Positions 55,496-62,546 of a stretch of DNA of 64,000 nt are shown piece by piece. Positions within the stretch are counted from its first letter, which is position 1. Each line of letters starts with the position of its first letter. The translations under genes and the position numbers were made by a program. The stretch is from Alphaproteobacteria bacterium. GTDB taxonomy: Bacteria > Pseudomonadota > Alphaproteobacteria > JAJFFI01. Location: the NCBI GenBank assembly GCA_030066595.1, contig JASJBI010000038.1, forward strand, positions 1-64,000. Reading direction: 5' to 3'. The notes beneath the pieces are model-generated. The model did not search any database. It was not told the origin of the DNA and saw only the letters and a list, made by a program, of their open reading frames with translations.

Positions 55496-56914
55496 TCAGA
55501 CCCAGTCGAAGTTCTTCGAGTCCTTGGTTGCCTGGGCCATGCGCCGCTGGGAGACGTTCAGGATCCAGGACGCGATGTTGGCCTTGGTCACCGGCGGCGG
55601 CAGCCGGCGGATCATGGACGGCAGCGTGTAGAATCGCTCGTACATCCCGCGCACGTTGGCCTCCATCTCCTTGGCCGTGCAGTAGGGCGGCGTGATGTTG
55701 CAGCGAATCCCGGGGCCGCGGTACATGTCCTTCTCGTCGATGACCTTGCCTTCGGCCCGCATCCGGGCATAGAGCGGCGTGCCCTTGTCGGGATTGAGGA
55801 TGTAGAAATACGCCACCGGAACGTCGTGCTCGTTGAGGAAACGCAGCGTGTTGTCGAACACGGTGGGCTTTTCGCCCTCGAAGCCGAAGACGAAGTTGAG
55901 GGAATAGCTGATACCGCGGCGCCGCAGACCGCCCAGAATGTCGTCGTAGTTCTCGACCTTGTTGAAGTTCTTGTTCATGTTGCCGAGCGTCTCCTGGTCG
56001 ACGCTCTCCATGCCCATGTTGACATGCAGGAGGCCGCTGCGCGCGGCCAGGTCCATGAACTCGTCGTCCACGCACAGATAGGTCGTCCAGAGGGTCGACC
56101 AGCGGATCTTCAGCGGGATCAGCTGCTCCATGAGCTTCATGGCCATCTGCTTCTTGCCGGCGAACATGCTGTCGGCGAAGAAGATGTTCTTGGCGCCGGT
56201 CGCGCGGATCTCCTCGACGACCTCTTCCGCCGGGCGATAGCGATATTGCGTCCCGACATAGAAGCGCTCGGAACAGAACTCGCATTTGAAGGGACAGCCA
56301 CGGGAATTCTGCACCGAATAGGTGCGGAACTTCTTGAATCCCGTAAGATTCGACAGGTCGTAGCGGGGCAGCGGAAGATCGACGAGATCGTGTGATTCGT
56401 TGGCGCGGTAGATCTTCTGCAGTCGGCCGGCGGCCGCGTCCTCCAGCATCCGGACCCAGATAAATTCGGCCTCGCCGATCCCAACCGCATCGCAATTCGC
56501 GGCGGCTTCTTCGGCATGGAAGAAGGTGTGCGGGCCACCCATGATCACGGGAACCCCGCGGTCCCGGAAGCGGGCCGAAATCTCGTAGGCGCGCGGCGAA
56601 TTGATCGTCCAGGTGGTGATGGCGACGAGATCGACCTCGGCGTTGAAATCCAGGTCCTCGATTTGCTCGTCCAGCAGCGTGATGTCCCACTCGGGGGGCG
56701 TCAGCGCCGCGAGGTACGGCAGGGTCAACCCCATCAGGGACCGGCCCTTTGTCTTGTACAGCGGTCCGTCCGGCCGGACCCGGTAGGTCGGCTGGATGAT
56801 CAACAGCCTGTTCCTGAACCCGTTGCCGCGCGTCCGGGCGGACGGGCTCTTGACTTCGCTGTCATGCGCTGTGTCGTTCGCTTCCGCCGAGCGGCCGGTC
56901 AAAGCTTCGAGCAT
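55496..56914 (-). CDS. B12-binding radical SAM protein
   Basis: A 472-residue enzyme. After a short disordered lead, LLIIQPTYRVRPDGP starts a cobalamin-binding-type domain (about 35-170, with VDLVAITTWTINSPRAYEIS and PVIMGGPHTFFH). The radical SAM core follows with RGCPFKCEFCSERF (the CxxxCxxC motif) and MGMESVDQETLGNMNK. BchE-like and methyltransferase relatives share this layout; the substrate is unknown. The start at 56914 was chosen for AGGGGA just upstream; ATG at 56965 would add 17 residues. A 300-nt gene-free interval lies upstream and must contain its promoter. Confidence 0.88.
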   Translation of the reverse strand: MLEALTGRSAEANDTAHDSEVKSPSARTRGNGFRNRLLIIQPTYRVRPDGPLYKTKGRSLMGLTLPYLAALTPPEWDITLLDEQIEDLDFNAEVDLVAITTWTINSPRAYEISARFRDRGVPVIMGGPHTFFHAEEAAANCDAVGIGEAEFIWVRMLEDAAAGRLQKIYRANESHDLVDLPLPRYDLSNLTGFKKFRTYSVQNSRGCPFKCEFCSERFYVGTQYRYRPAEEVVEEIRATGAKNIFFADSMFAGKKQMAMKLMEQLIPLKIRWSTLWTTYLCVDDEFMDLAARSGLLHVNMGMESVDQETLGNMNKNFNKVENYDDILGGLRRRGISYSLNFVFGFEGEKPTVFDNTLRFLNEHDVPVAYFYILNPDKGTPLYARMRAEGKVIDEKDMYRGPGIRCNITPPYCTAKEMEANVRGMYERFYTLPSMIRRLPPPVTKANIASWILNVSQRRMAQATKDSKNFDWV

Positions 56915-57214
56915 GCGTGTCCCCTGCTGTCCGATGTCGCTACGAGCACCCTCGATAAGGTCCATCGGCCCCGCATCTCGCGCGCACCCTGCGCCACGAC
57001 CGCGCGGTCGCCCATGAACTCATCAACACGGATACCGATTTCCCCTGAGGGATTGAGATACGAAACTGGCGCGGACAGTCAACCTAAAAACAAGAAAAAA
57101 GGACCGCGGACCGCCACGGCCAGGGGCCCGGCGGGCACCGGCCGAGGACGGCAGCAGGCTGGCGCGTGCCCCTCGTCAAGGCGAACCGGCGATGCGACTT
57201 CGCTGGACAGCCGC

Positions 57215-57814
57215 CTAATCCGGCAGTTCGCGCGGGTCGGAGACGATGATGGCAAACCGGTCGGCCAGGGCTGCCAGGCTCGTCTGGTGCAGGGTCCTGG
57301 CGTCGACCACGCCGCCGCCGGGCAAAGGCAGGTCCCGCGTTGCGACCGCGTCCGCGACCACGGTCGAGCGATAGCCGAGATCCAGCGCCGCCCGCACCGA
57401 CGAGCTCACGCACATATGGGTCATGAACCCGGCGAAGATCAGCTCCTTGCGCCCGATCTCCGTAAGCCGCTCGTCCAGAGGGGTGCCGGCGAAGGCGTTC
57501 GGCAGGCCCTTGGGGATCACGGGCTCGTCCGCCTGGGCCTCCACTTCGGGCGCGATCTGCCCCCCCGGCCCTTCGGGATCGAAGGGGCCGCCCGGCCGCC
57601 CCTTGTGGACGATGTGGACGACCGGCATGGCCGCCGCCCGGGCCCGCTCCAGCAGCCGGCCCGCCGTGGCGAGGGCCGGAGACACGCCCGGCAGCGCCAA
57701 GGCGCCGTCGACATACTCCATCTGGCAATCGATCAGCACCAGGGCGGAGTCGGCCAGACGGCTCGGCGTCAAATCAGCGCCCGACAGCGCCAGCAGGGTC
57801 TTGGGCTCGGACAT
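57215..57814 (-). CDS. Isochorismatase-family cysteine hydrolase
   Basis: A 199-residue hydrolase of the isochorismatase superfamily, which includes nicotinamidase-like amidases. The catalytic triad appears as Asp29 (ALVLIDCQMEYVDG), Lys in IVHKGRPGG and Cys in FAGFMTHMCVSSSVRAALDLG. The substrate cannot be stated. GGGGAG lies 9 nt before the ATG at 57814. It stands alone between other minus-strand genes. Confidence 0.9.
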   Translation of the reverse strand: MSEPKTLLALSGADLTPSRLADSALVLIDCQMEYVDGALALPGVSPALATAGRLLERARAAAMPVVHIVHKGRPGGPFDPEGPGGQIAPEVEAQADEPVIPKGLPNAFAGTPLDERLTEIGRKELIFAGFMTHMCVSSSVRAALDLGYRSTVVADAVATRDLPLPGGGVVDARTLHQTSLAALADRFAIIVSDPRELPD

Positions 57815-57975
57815 GTTTGTGTCTCCCCGGTTGCTTGGCCGCCAGAGATCTAGCACCCCGGGGCCGGGGGGAGAACTCACAATTCCGCGGGCTGTCCGGG
57901 CCCGGCCCGCCGCCAGACGGACCTTCGGGACGCCTCGCCACCCCGTGTCCAACTTGGACAGTGGGCTTGGGCGCC

Positions 57976-58074
57976 CTAGTAGCCGAGCCCGTGCGCCAAG
58001 AGAAGAAATCCGTAACCCATTGCGAAAAAACAAATAAAAGCGACGAACTCGGTGATGATGCCGGGCAGCGACAT
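57976..58074 (-). CDS. 32-residue single-span membrane protein
   Basis: A tiny open frame that starts MSLPGIITEFVAF and ends GLGY. Its middle (VAFICFFAMGYGFLLLA) is one hydrophobic transmembrane stretch. It is supported by AGGGGAG 5 nt upstream of the ATG and by a good promoter at 58123-58151. Small hydrophobic proteins of this kind often act as subunits or regulators of membrane complexes; I do not recognise this one. Its downstream neighbour on the same strand is the isochorismatase gene, 161 nt away. Confidence 0.65.
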   Translation of the reverse strand: MSLPGIITEFVAFICFFAMGYGFLLLAHGLGY

Positions 58075-58122
58075 GGGCACTCCCCTCATGGACGCGGGTC
58101 AGAGAACATTACAGGAACGAAC

Positions 58123-58151
58123 AAAATAGGAACATCTGGAATGGGCGTCAA
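58123..58151 (-). promoter_or_regulatory. Candidate vegetative promoter for the 32-residue protein
   Basis: On the minus strand, TTGACG (58151-58146) and TATTTT (58128-58123) are separated by exactly 17 nt. Transcription would begin near 58116, about 40 nt before the small gene's start codon. Confidence 0.6.
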
Positions 58152-58277
58152 GTGCCGATCGCCCCGCCCCGTGGTTAAGCAATTGGCAACCCGCCCGGCC
58201 GGATCATGTCTCCGGCGGGTCCCATCGCGTTGACCCGGCAGCAGAACCGTTCGCCACGCACCTGGAGGCCGCTGGGC

Positions 58278-59114
58278 ATGAGACGCAAGGACCTGATCTC
58301 GGCATCGCTCGCGATGCTGCTGTGGGCAGTCCCGGCCGCCGCCGTCGACTTCGAGCACGGGGTGGCCGCCTTTCATGCCGGCGACTACGGGACGGCGCGC
58401 TCCGCCCTCGAACCCCTGGCCGAGAAAGGCGACGGCGTCGCGCAATACTACGTTGGCCGCATGCTGCTCGAAGGTCTCGGGGTTGAGCCCGATCGCGCGG
58501 CGGCCTTTCGCTGGCTCAGCTTCGCCGCCGTGTTCGGCGTGCCGGCGGCACAGCACCTCATGGCCGAGTTCTATCTGGACAAAGGTCTGGGGGTGGAGAA
58601 GAACGTGGCCGCTGCGGCAGGCTGGCTGGAAGAGGCTGCGGCCCAGCACTATCCGCCTTCGCAACACCGTCTCGCCATGATGTACAAGGACGGCGACGGC
58701 AAACCGCAGAGCTACGCCCACGCCGAGGAGCTTTTCCGCGGCGCCGCCGAGCAGGGCATGGCCGAGGCCCAGTTCGAGCTGGGCAGCCTGTTCTACAGGG
58801 GGCTCGGGGTGCCGCAGGACTTCTCCAAGGCGGTGCATTGGAGCCGCCGCGCGGCCGAGCAGGGCCACACCAAGGCGCAGGTGAACCTGGGCTATCTCTA
58901 CGCCGCCGGCAAAGGCATCGACCGGGATTTCGTGCAAGCGCACAAGTGGTTCAACCTGGCCGCGGCGGTCGGCGATGAAGAGGCGCTGGCCGGGCGCGAG
59001 ACCGTCGCGCTGCAGATGTCCGACCGCCAGATCATCGAGGCCCAGAAGATCGCCGGTAACTGGCGCGCAAAGCTTGAGCAGACCCAAAGCGCGGCCGCCC
59101 CAACCACTCCCTAG
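58278..59114 (+). CDS. Sel1-repeat (TPR-like) exported protein
   Basis: A 278-residue protein with a signal peptide (ISASLAMLLWAVPAAAVDFE) and at least five Sel1-like repeats: AQYYVGRMLLEGLGVEPDRA, AQHLMAEFYLDKGLGVEKNV, SQHRLAMMYKDGDG, AQFELGSLFYRGLGVPQD and AQVNLGYLYAAGKGIDRDF. Sel1 repeats are scaffolds for protein contacts in the periplasm or envelope. The ATG at 58278 has GGAGG at 58264-58268, 9 nt away; an upstream in-frame ATG at 58206 lacks support. Function is unknown. Confidence 0.87.
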   Translation: MRRKDLISASLAMLLWAVPAAAVDFEHGVAAFHAGDYGTARSALEPLAEKGDGVAQYYVGRMLLEGLGVEPDRAAAFRWLSFAAVFGVPAAQHLMAEFYLDKGLGVEKNVAAAAGWLEEAAAQHYPPSQHRLAMMYKDGDGKPQSYAHAEELFRGAAEQGMAEAQFELGSLFYRGLGVPQDFSKAVHWSRRAAEQGHTKAQVNLGYLYAAGKGIDRDFVQAHKWFNLAAAVGDEEALAGRETVALQMSDRQIIEAQKIAGNWRAKLEQTQSAAAPTTP

Positions 59115-59138
59115 GGTCGAAACTCAATAAGAGCCTCC

Positions 59139-59906
59139 TCAGGCCACCGCGAACCGAACATTGTCGGCAGCCATCCGCGCTTCCAGGATCGGCGCGCCGC
59201 CGGCCCTCAGCAGCCAGTCGAGACGGTGATCGCGCATCTGGCGGCGGGCGCTGCCGGTCCGGACCGCGCCCATCAGCGCCTTAAAGTCGTCGAGGCTCTG
59301 TTTCACCTCGGCGACCGTTTCGGTAACGCTCGGACGGGCGTTCATCCGATCGAGCCACGCCAGGAGATTCTCCTGCTCGGGCGCCATACGCATCACCCGC
59401 GACGCGTTCATGTGCGGGATCACGCTCATGTCGGCGCGGCCGATTGCTTGGCCGTCGAAATAGTCGTCCTCGCCGAGCCGGTCCGAAAGCTCGGCCTGAT
59501 GGCGCTTTAGTTCGGCTTTGCCGAATTCCGCGACCGCCTGCCTGACATCCGCCGGGCCGTCCTTGGAGAACATGAGCTCCCCGAGATGGTAGATGATGGC
59601 CTCGATCTCGGTGTCGCAAAGCTCCTCGAGAATGCGGCTTTCGGCGCGCCGGGTCGGATCGTCCGGAAGGAGCGGCGGATCAGGCCATTTCTCGTCGATA
59701 TAGTCGAGGATGATGGTCGAATCCGTAACCACCGCCTCGCCATCCAAGAGCAGCGGGACCTCGCCGCGCCGGCTGAGACGCCGCACCGCCTCGGCGCCTT
59801 CTCCGGTCAAACCGTTGCGCCGGTCGAACGGAACGCCCTTCTCGCGAAGGGCGATCTTGACCTTCTGGGCGAAGGGCGACAGACCGAATTCGTAGAGCAC
59901 CAGCAT
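59139..59906 (-). CDS. Glutathione S-transferase family protein
   Basis: A 255-residue GST-fold protein. The thioredoxin-like N-terminal domain is clear (LYEFGLSPFAQKVKIALREK, GEVPLLLDGEAVVTDSTIIL with the cis-Pro and the glutathione-contacting Asp/Ser), followed by an all-helical C-terminal domain (ADMSVIPHMNASRVM). The Ser in LSPFAQKV is in the position of the catalytic Ser/Cys. The substrate is unknown. It is convergent with the Sel1 gene, 24 nt apart. Confidence 0.88.
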   Translation of the reverse strand: MLVLYEFGLSPFAQKVKIALREKGVPFDRRNGLTGEGAEAVRRLSRRGEVPLLLDGEAVVTDSTIILDYIDEKWPDPPLLPDDPTRRAESRILEELCDTEIEAIIYHLGELMFSKDGPADVRQAVAEFGKAELKRHQAELSDRLGEDDYFDGQAIGRADMSVIPHMNASRVMRMAPEQENLLAWLDRMNARPSVTETVAEVKQSLDDFKALMGAVRTGSARRQMRDHRLDWLLRAGGAPILEARMAADNVRFAVA

Positions 59907-60022
59907 CCGATGTCCCCCTTTTGTCTGACATCCCCCAGACGGCTTCCAAACCAGGCCCCGCGCCCCATGTCGTCGTCAGTCGGCAGCCGGTGGGTGCACG
60001 GCGCTATGAACGCCGCGTCGCC

Positions 60023-60400
60023 CTAAGCAAATTGCGCGAGGCCGTTGCCGACGGACCAATTCTCTTTCGCGGCGTCGATCAGGGTCACGAACACGTCCTC
60101 CGGCCGGATGCCGGGGCTTTCGCCGAGCAGCTCCGCGATCCGCCGGAACAGTGCCTTTCTTTGTTCCACGGTGCGCGTATTGAACACGGTGATCTGGATA
60201 AAAACGAGATCGTCGCTGCGGGCGATGCCGAAGGCAGCGCCGTAGCGGAAGTTCGCAGCGTCATGCTCCGTGATGGTCATGAACTGGTCGTCTTCGGGCA
60301 CGTCGAGCGAATCGCGCAACGCGCGGTACAGGCTGTCCAAAATCGCCTGCCGGTAGGCTTCCGGCTTTCCGGCGCGCAGTGAGATGTGCGAGTACGGCAT
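60023..60400 (-). CDS. Tautomerase-superfamily protein
   Basis: A 125-residue protein with the tautomerase signature: Pro2 right after the initiator Met (MPYSHISLRAGKPEAYRQAI), the residue that acts as catalytic base in 4-oxalocrotonate tautomerase relatives. The length suggests the larger, MSAD/tautomerase-like subgroup (FMTITEHDAANFRYG, FVTLIDAAKENWSVGNG). AAAGG lies 6 nt before the ATG. The 5' end of the gene, including its ribosome binding site, is duplicated about 550 nt upstream as a fragment (see the pseudogene at 60824). Confidence 0.85.
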   Translation of the reverse strand: MPYSHISLRAGKPEAYRQAILDSLYRALRDSLDVPEDDQFMTITEHDAANFRYGAAFGIARSDDLVFIQITVFNTRTVEQRKALFRRIAELLGESPGIRPEDVFVTLIDAAKENWSVGNGLAQFA

Positions 60401-60482
60401 CGCGGAACCTTTCAATATTGTCCTGGCCTTCTACACCCAGCGCCGGCCTCGCTCCGCCCTTGGCGGTTGGAGATCCTGCCGT

Positions 60483-60827
60483 TCAGGAAAACGCGACCTC
60501 GCTGTCCGCCGGCGCCTCTTCGCGGTCGTGTTTGCCGTAGTCACGGACAACAAGAGCCACCCTCAGCCGATAGTCATCGAAAACGGTCTTGCGGCTCGCC
60601 TCCTGAATACGGCGGTGTTCGTTGGTTTTGCGCCAGGCCGATACCGCCTCCTCATCGCGCCAATACGATAGAGCCACCATCTTGCCGGGCTCGCTCACGC
60701 TTTCAAATCGTTCGACGGAGATAAACCCGTCAACCTCGGCAGCGAGTGGGTTCAAGTTGGCGGCCATATCAAGGTATGTTTCTTTTCGGCCCGCTCTGGG
60801 CCAAGATTCGAAGATTACAGCGATCAT
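60483..60827 (-). CDS. Antibiotic biosynthesis monooxygenase (ABM)-domain protein
   Basis: A 114-residue dimeric ferredoxin-like domain protein. MIAVIFESWPRAGRKETYLD, GFISVERFES, KMVALSYWRDEEAVSAWRK and EHRRIQEASR fit the ABM family, members of which include cofactor-free monooxygenases and haem-degrading enzymes. The substrate is unknown. Its ATG overlaps the stop of the upstream tautomerase fragment (ATGA), so translation may now be coupled to that fragment. Confidence 0.83.
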   Translation of the reverse strand: MIAVIFESWPRAGRKETYLDMAANLNPLAAEVDGFISVERFESVSEPGKMVALSYWRDEEAVSAWRKTNEHRRIQEASRKTVFDDYRLRVALVVRDYGKHDREEAPADSEVAFS

Positions 60828-60949
60828 CCGTTTCTCACTTCCACATTGGGCTCGTGCCTTTTCGGAATACTCACGGAAAGGCCGTCGAAAATCGCCTGCC
60901 GGGAGGCTTCCGGCTTTCCGGCGCGCAGTGAGATGTGCCAGAGCGGCAT
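60824..60949 (-). pseudogene. Truncated tautomerase fragment created by partial duplication
   Basis: A 41-codon open frame. Its first 20 or so codons (MPLWHISLRAGKPEASRQAI) nearly repeat the start of the intact tautomerase gene (MPYSHISLRAGKPEAYRQAI), and the flanking ribosome binding site region is also duplicated (compare 60340-60421 with 60887-60970). After that the reading frame departs into unrelated residues and stops inside the start codon of the ABM gene. It lacks the rest of the tautomerase fold, so it is a remnant or has become a leader peptide. Confidence 0.75.
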
Positions 60950-61043
60950 CGCGGGTCCTTTCCATTTGGTCGGTCTTTACATTACATGCCGCCTCACTAT
61001 TTTGGTATACAATGGATTTTGATATCAGAGATTGTGATCATAA

Positions 61044-61901
61044 ATGACTGAACGCCCCCTTGACCTGAATGCCGTCGAGGCTTTCATCCGCATCGCCGAG
61101 CTTGGCAGCTTCACGCGCGCGGCTGAAGCCACACAGACCACGCAATCCGCGGTCAGCTTGAAGCTGAAGCGGCTCGAAGAGAGGCTCGGCTGCCGGCTCG
61201 TCGAGCGGACGCCTCGATACGTGGAGCTTTCGGCGCGGGGCGCAGCCTTCCTCGAACACGCCCGTGAACTCTTGGAGGTGCACGATCGCGCATTCGCCGT
61301 TTTTGCCGGAGCCCGGCAGCGCCTCACCATTGGCATCAGCGACCATGTTGCGGGGCCGGAGCTCCCTGCGCTGATCGCGCGCATGAACGCGCAAGACCCG
61401 CAGCTGTTGGTCGAAATCCGGATCGGATCCTCGGGCGACCTGCTGCAAAGCTTCGACCGGCGGGAACTCGACGCGGTGATCGTGCGCCTGCATGCCGGAA
61501 GGAGCGACGGGGAAATTCTTACCGAAGAAAAATTCGGCTGGTACGCAGCGCCAAGCTGGCAGCATCGCGTTGGCGAGCCCCTGCCTGTTGCTACGATGCC
61601 CGAGCCCTGCGGCGTGCGCGTCATAGCCGGACAGCTTCTCGATGAGGCAGGCGTGCCCTGGACGGAAGTCTTCGTCGGTGGCGGCGTCGCCGCGGTCTCC
61701 GCGGCCGTTATGGCCGGGCTCGGCGTTTCCGCACTGGCTCGGCGCATGCTGCCATTTGGCGCCGTTGACGTGGGCCCCAAGCTCGGGCTTCCCGACTTGC
61801 CGCGCTTACCAGTTATCCTTCACTCAAGGGTCGAGGACGGCCGGCCGCGCGATGCGCTTGCCGCGCTCTCGGCCGCCTTCAGGAGCGCGGTGCGAGGCTA
61901 G
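61044..61901 (+). CDS. LysR-family transcriptional regulator
   Basis: A 285-residue LysR regulator. The N-terminal winged helix is typical (LNAVEAFIRIAELGSFTRAA, TTQSAVSLKLKRLEERLG), followed by an effector-binding domain (LTIGISDHVAGPELPALIAR). It is divergent from the tautomerase-fragment/ABM/tautomerase genes, with a short AT-rich gap at 60950-61043 that likely contains its operator; regulation of those genes is inferred from this arrangement. The stop codon TAG lies at the left end of the foldback element at 61900, so the present C-terminus may have been set by that insertion. Confidence 0.92.
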   Translation: MTERPLDLNAVEAFIRIAELGSFTRAAEATQTTQSAVSLKLKRLEERLGCRLVERTPRYVELSARGAAFLEHARELLEVHDRAFAVFAGARQRLTIGISDHVAGPELPALIARMNAQDPQLLVEIRIGSSGDLLQSFDRRELDAVIVRLHAGRSDGEILTEEKFGWYAAPSWQHRVGEPLPVATMPEPCGVRVIAGQLLDEAGVPWTEVFVGGGVAAVSAAVMAGLGVSALARRMLPFGAVDVGPKLGLPDLPRLPVILHSRVEDGRPRDALAALSAAFRSAVRG

Positions 61902-62079
61902 AGCATTATCCGACCATACGGACCCATTCTGCCCCGGCCCGAGAGGGTTGCGTTTGGGCGGGCAGCCGCGGCGTTGCCGCCCTGACCCGATGCCAAGGCA
62001 TCGCGTTGCGGACGGCGCCTGGCGGACTGCCGCCCCCAAACCGCAACAGAATTGAGTCCATATGGTCGGACAATGCTCT
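61900..62079. repeat. 180-nt foldback element with about 32-bp inverted ends
   Basis: The left end at 61900-61931 and the right end at 62047-62079 are inverted copies with about three mismatches and one indel (both contain AGAGCATT and CCGACCATA). Inside, further inverted segments continue toward a central hairpin GATGCC-AA-GGCATC at 61989-62002, so nearly the whole element can fold on itself. There is no coding capacity and no clear target-site duplication. It resembles a MITE or a REP/ERIC-like palindromic unit. Confidence 0.75.
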
Positions 62080-62366
62080 CGCCCACGCTCCCAGCGAAGG
62101 TGACGTGGCCGATTGACGAAAACGGCCACGTCAGTTTCGGGATTTTGCCACAGTGCCATCGCCGCGCGATCGAGGCCCGGCGGATCACCGCCCGCCGGCG
62201 CGCCTCGCTCTCCCGCCACGGGGATGGGGCCGCTAAGGCGCCTGTGCCGGCGGAGCCCTGATCGCAAACCGTCGACGATTTCAAACACTTGTGACAATCG
62301 TCACTGCGCCCTCCCTGCGCGCCCTCCAAACTCGCCACATAACAAAAGTTAGGCAGGAGGGTGGTC
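62080..62366. promoter_or_regulatory. 287-nt intergenic stretch with two palindromes
   Basis: TGACGTGGCCG at 62101-62111 pairs perfectly with CGGCCACGTCA at 62123-62133 around an 11-nt loop; it may be a terminator-like hairpin. GTGAC-AATC-GTCAC at 62291-62304 is a second palindrome, 63 nt before the small basic gene, and could be an operator. No other gene was recognised. Confidence 0.5.
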
Positions 62367-62546
62367 ATGGTGAGCCCGTATCTCCGTCTGCCGCTGCGCC
62401 CGCTGGAAGAGGTCCTGGCCGCGCGGACACGGAAGGAACCGAAGGTGGTGGTGCTGACGACCCGCAAAGGCCGCGCGCCCAAACGCGTGGTGCTGAAATC
62501 CGCCGCCAAGGGCGCGGCGCGGCCGGTCAAGCGCTCCGTGGGTTAG
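62367..62546 (+). CDS. Small basic hypothetical protein
   Basis: A 59-residue, strongly basic protein (RTRKEPKVVVLTTRKGRAPK, then KSAAKGAARPVKRSVG), with no membrane segment. GGAGGG at 62356-62361 is 5 nt before the ATG. The lysine/arginine- and alanine-rich tail suggests nucleic-acid or ribosome binding, but I do not recognise it. Its last 20 nt overlap the end of the convergent MFS gene. Confidence 0.6.
   Translation: MVSPYLRLPLRPLEEVLAARTRKEPKVVVLTTRKGRAPKRVVLKSAAKGAARPVKRSVG

Noticed and set aside
57080..57110. Possible Rho-independent terminator for the isochorismatase gene on the minus strand (GGTCC-rich followed by a T run)
   Set aside because: The T-tract is real but the preceding GC-rich bases do not form a clear single stem, and it lies over 100 nt from the stop codon.
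62291..62304. GTGAC-AATC-GTCAC as a matS site (MatP binding) supporting the terminus
   Set aside because: matS has a 3-nt spacer between the arms, this has 4, and MatP is known from enteric and related gammaproteobacteria, not alphaproteobacteria.
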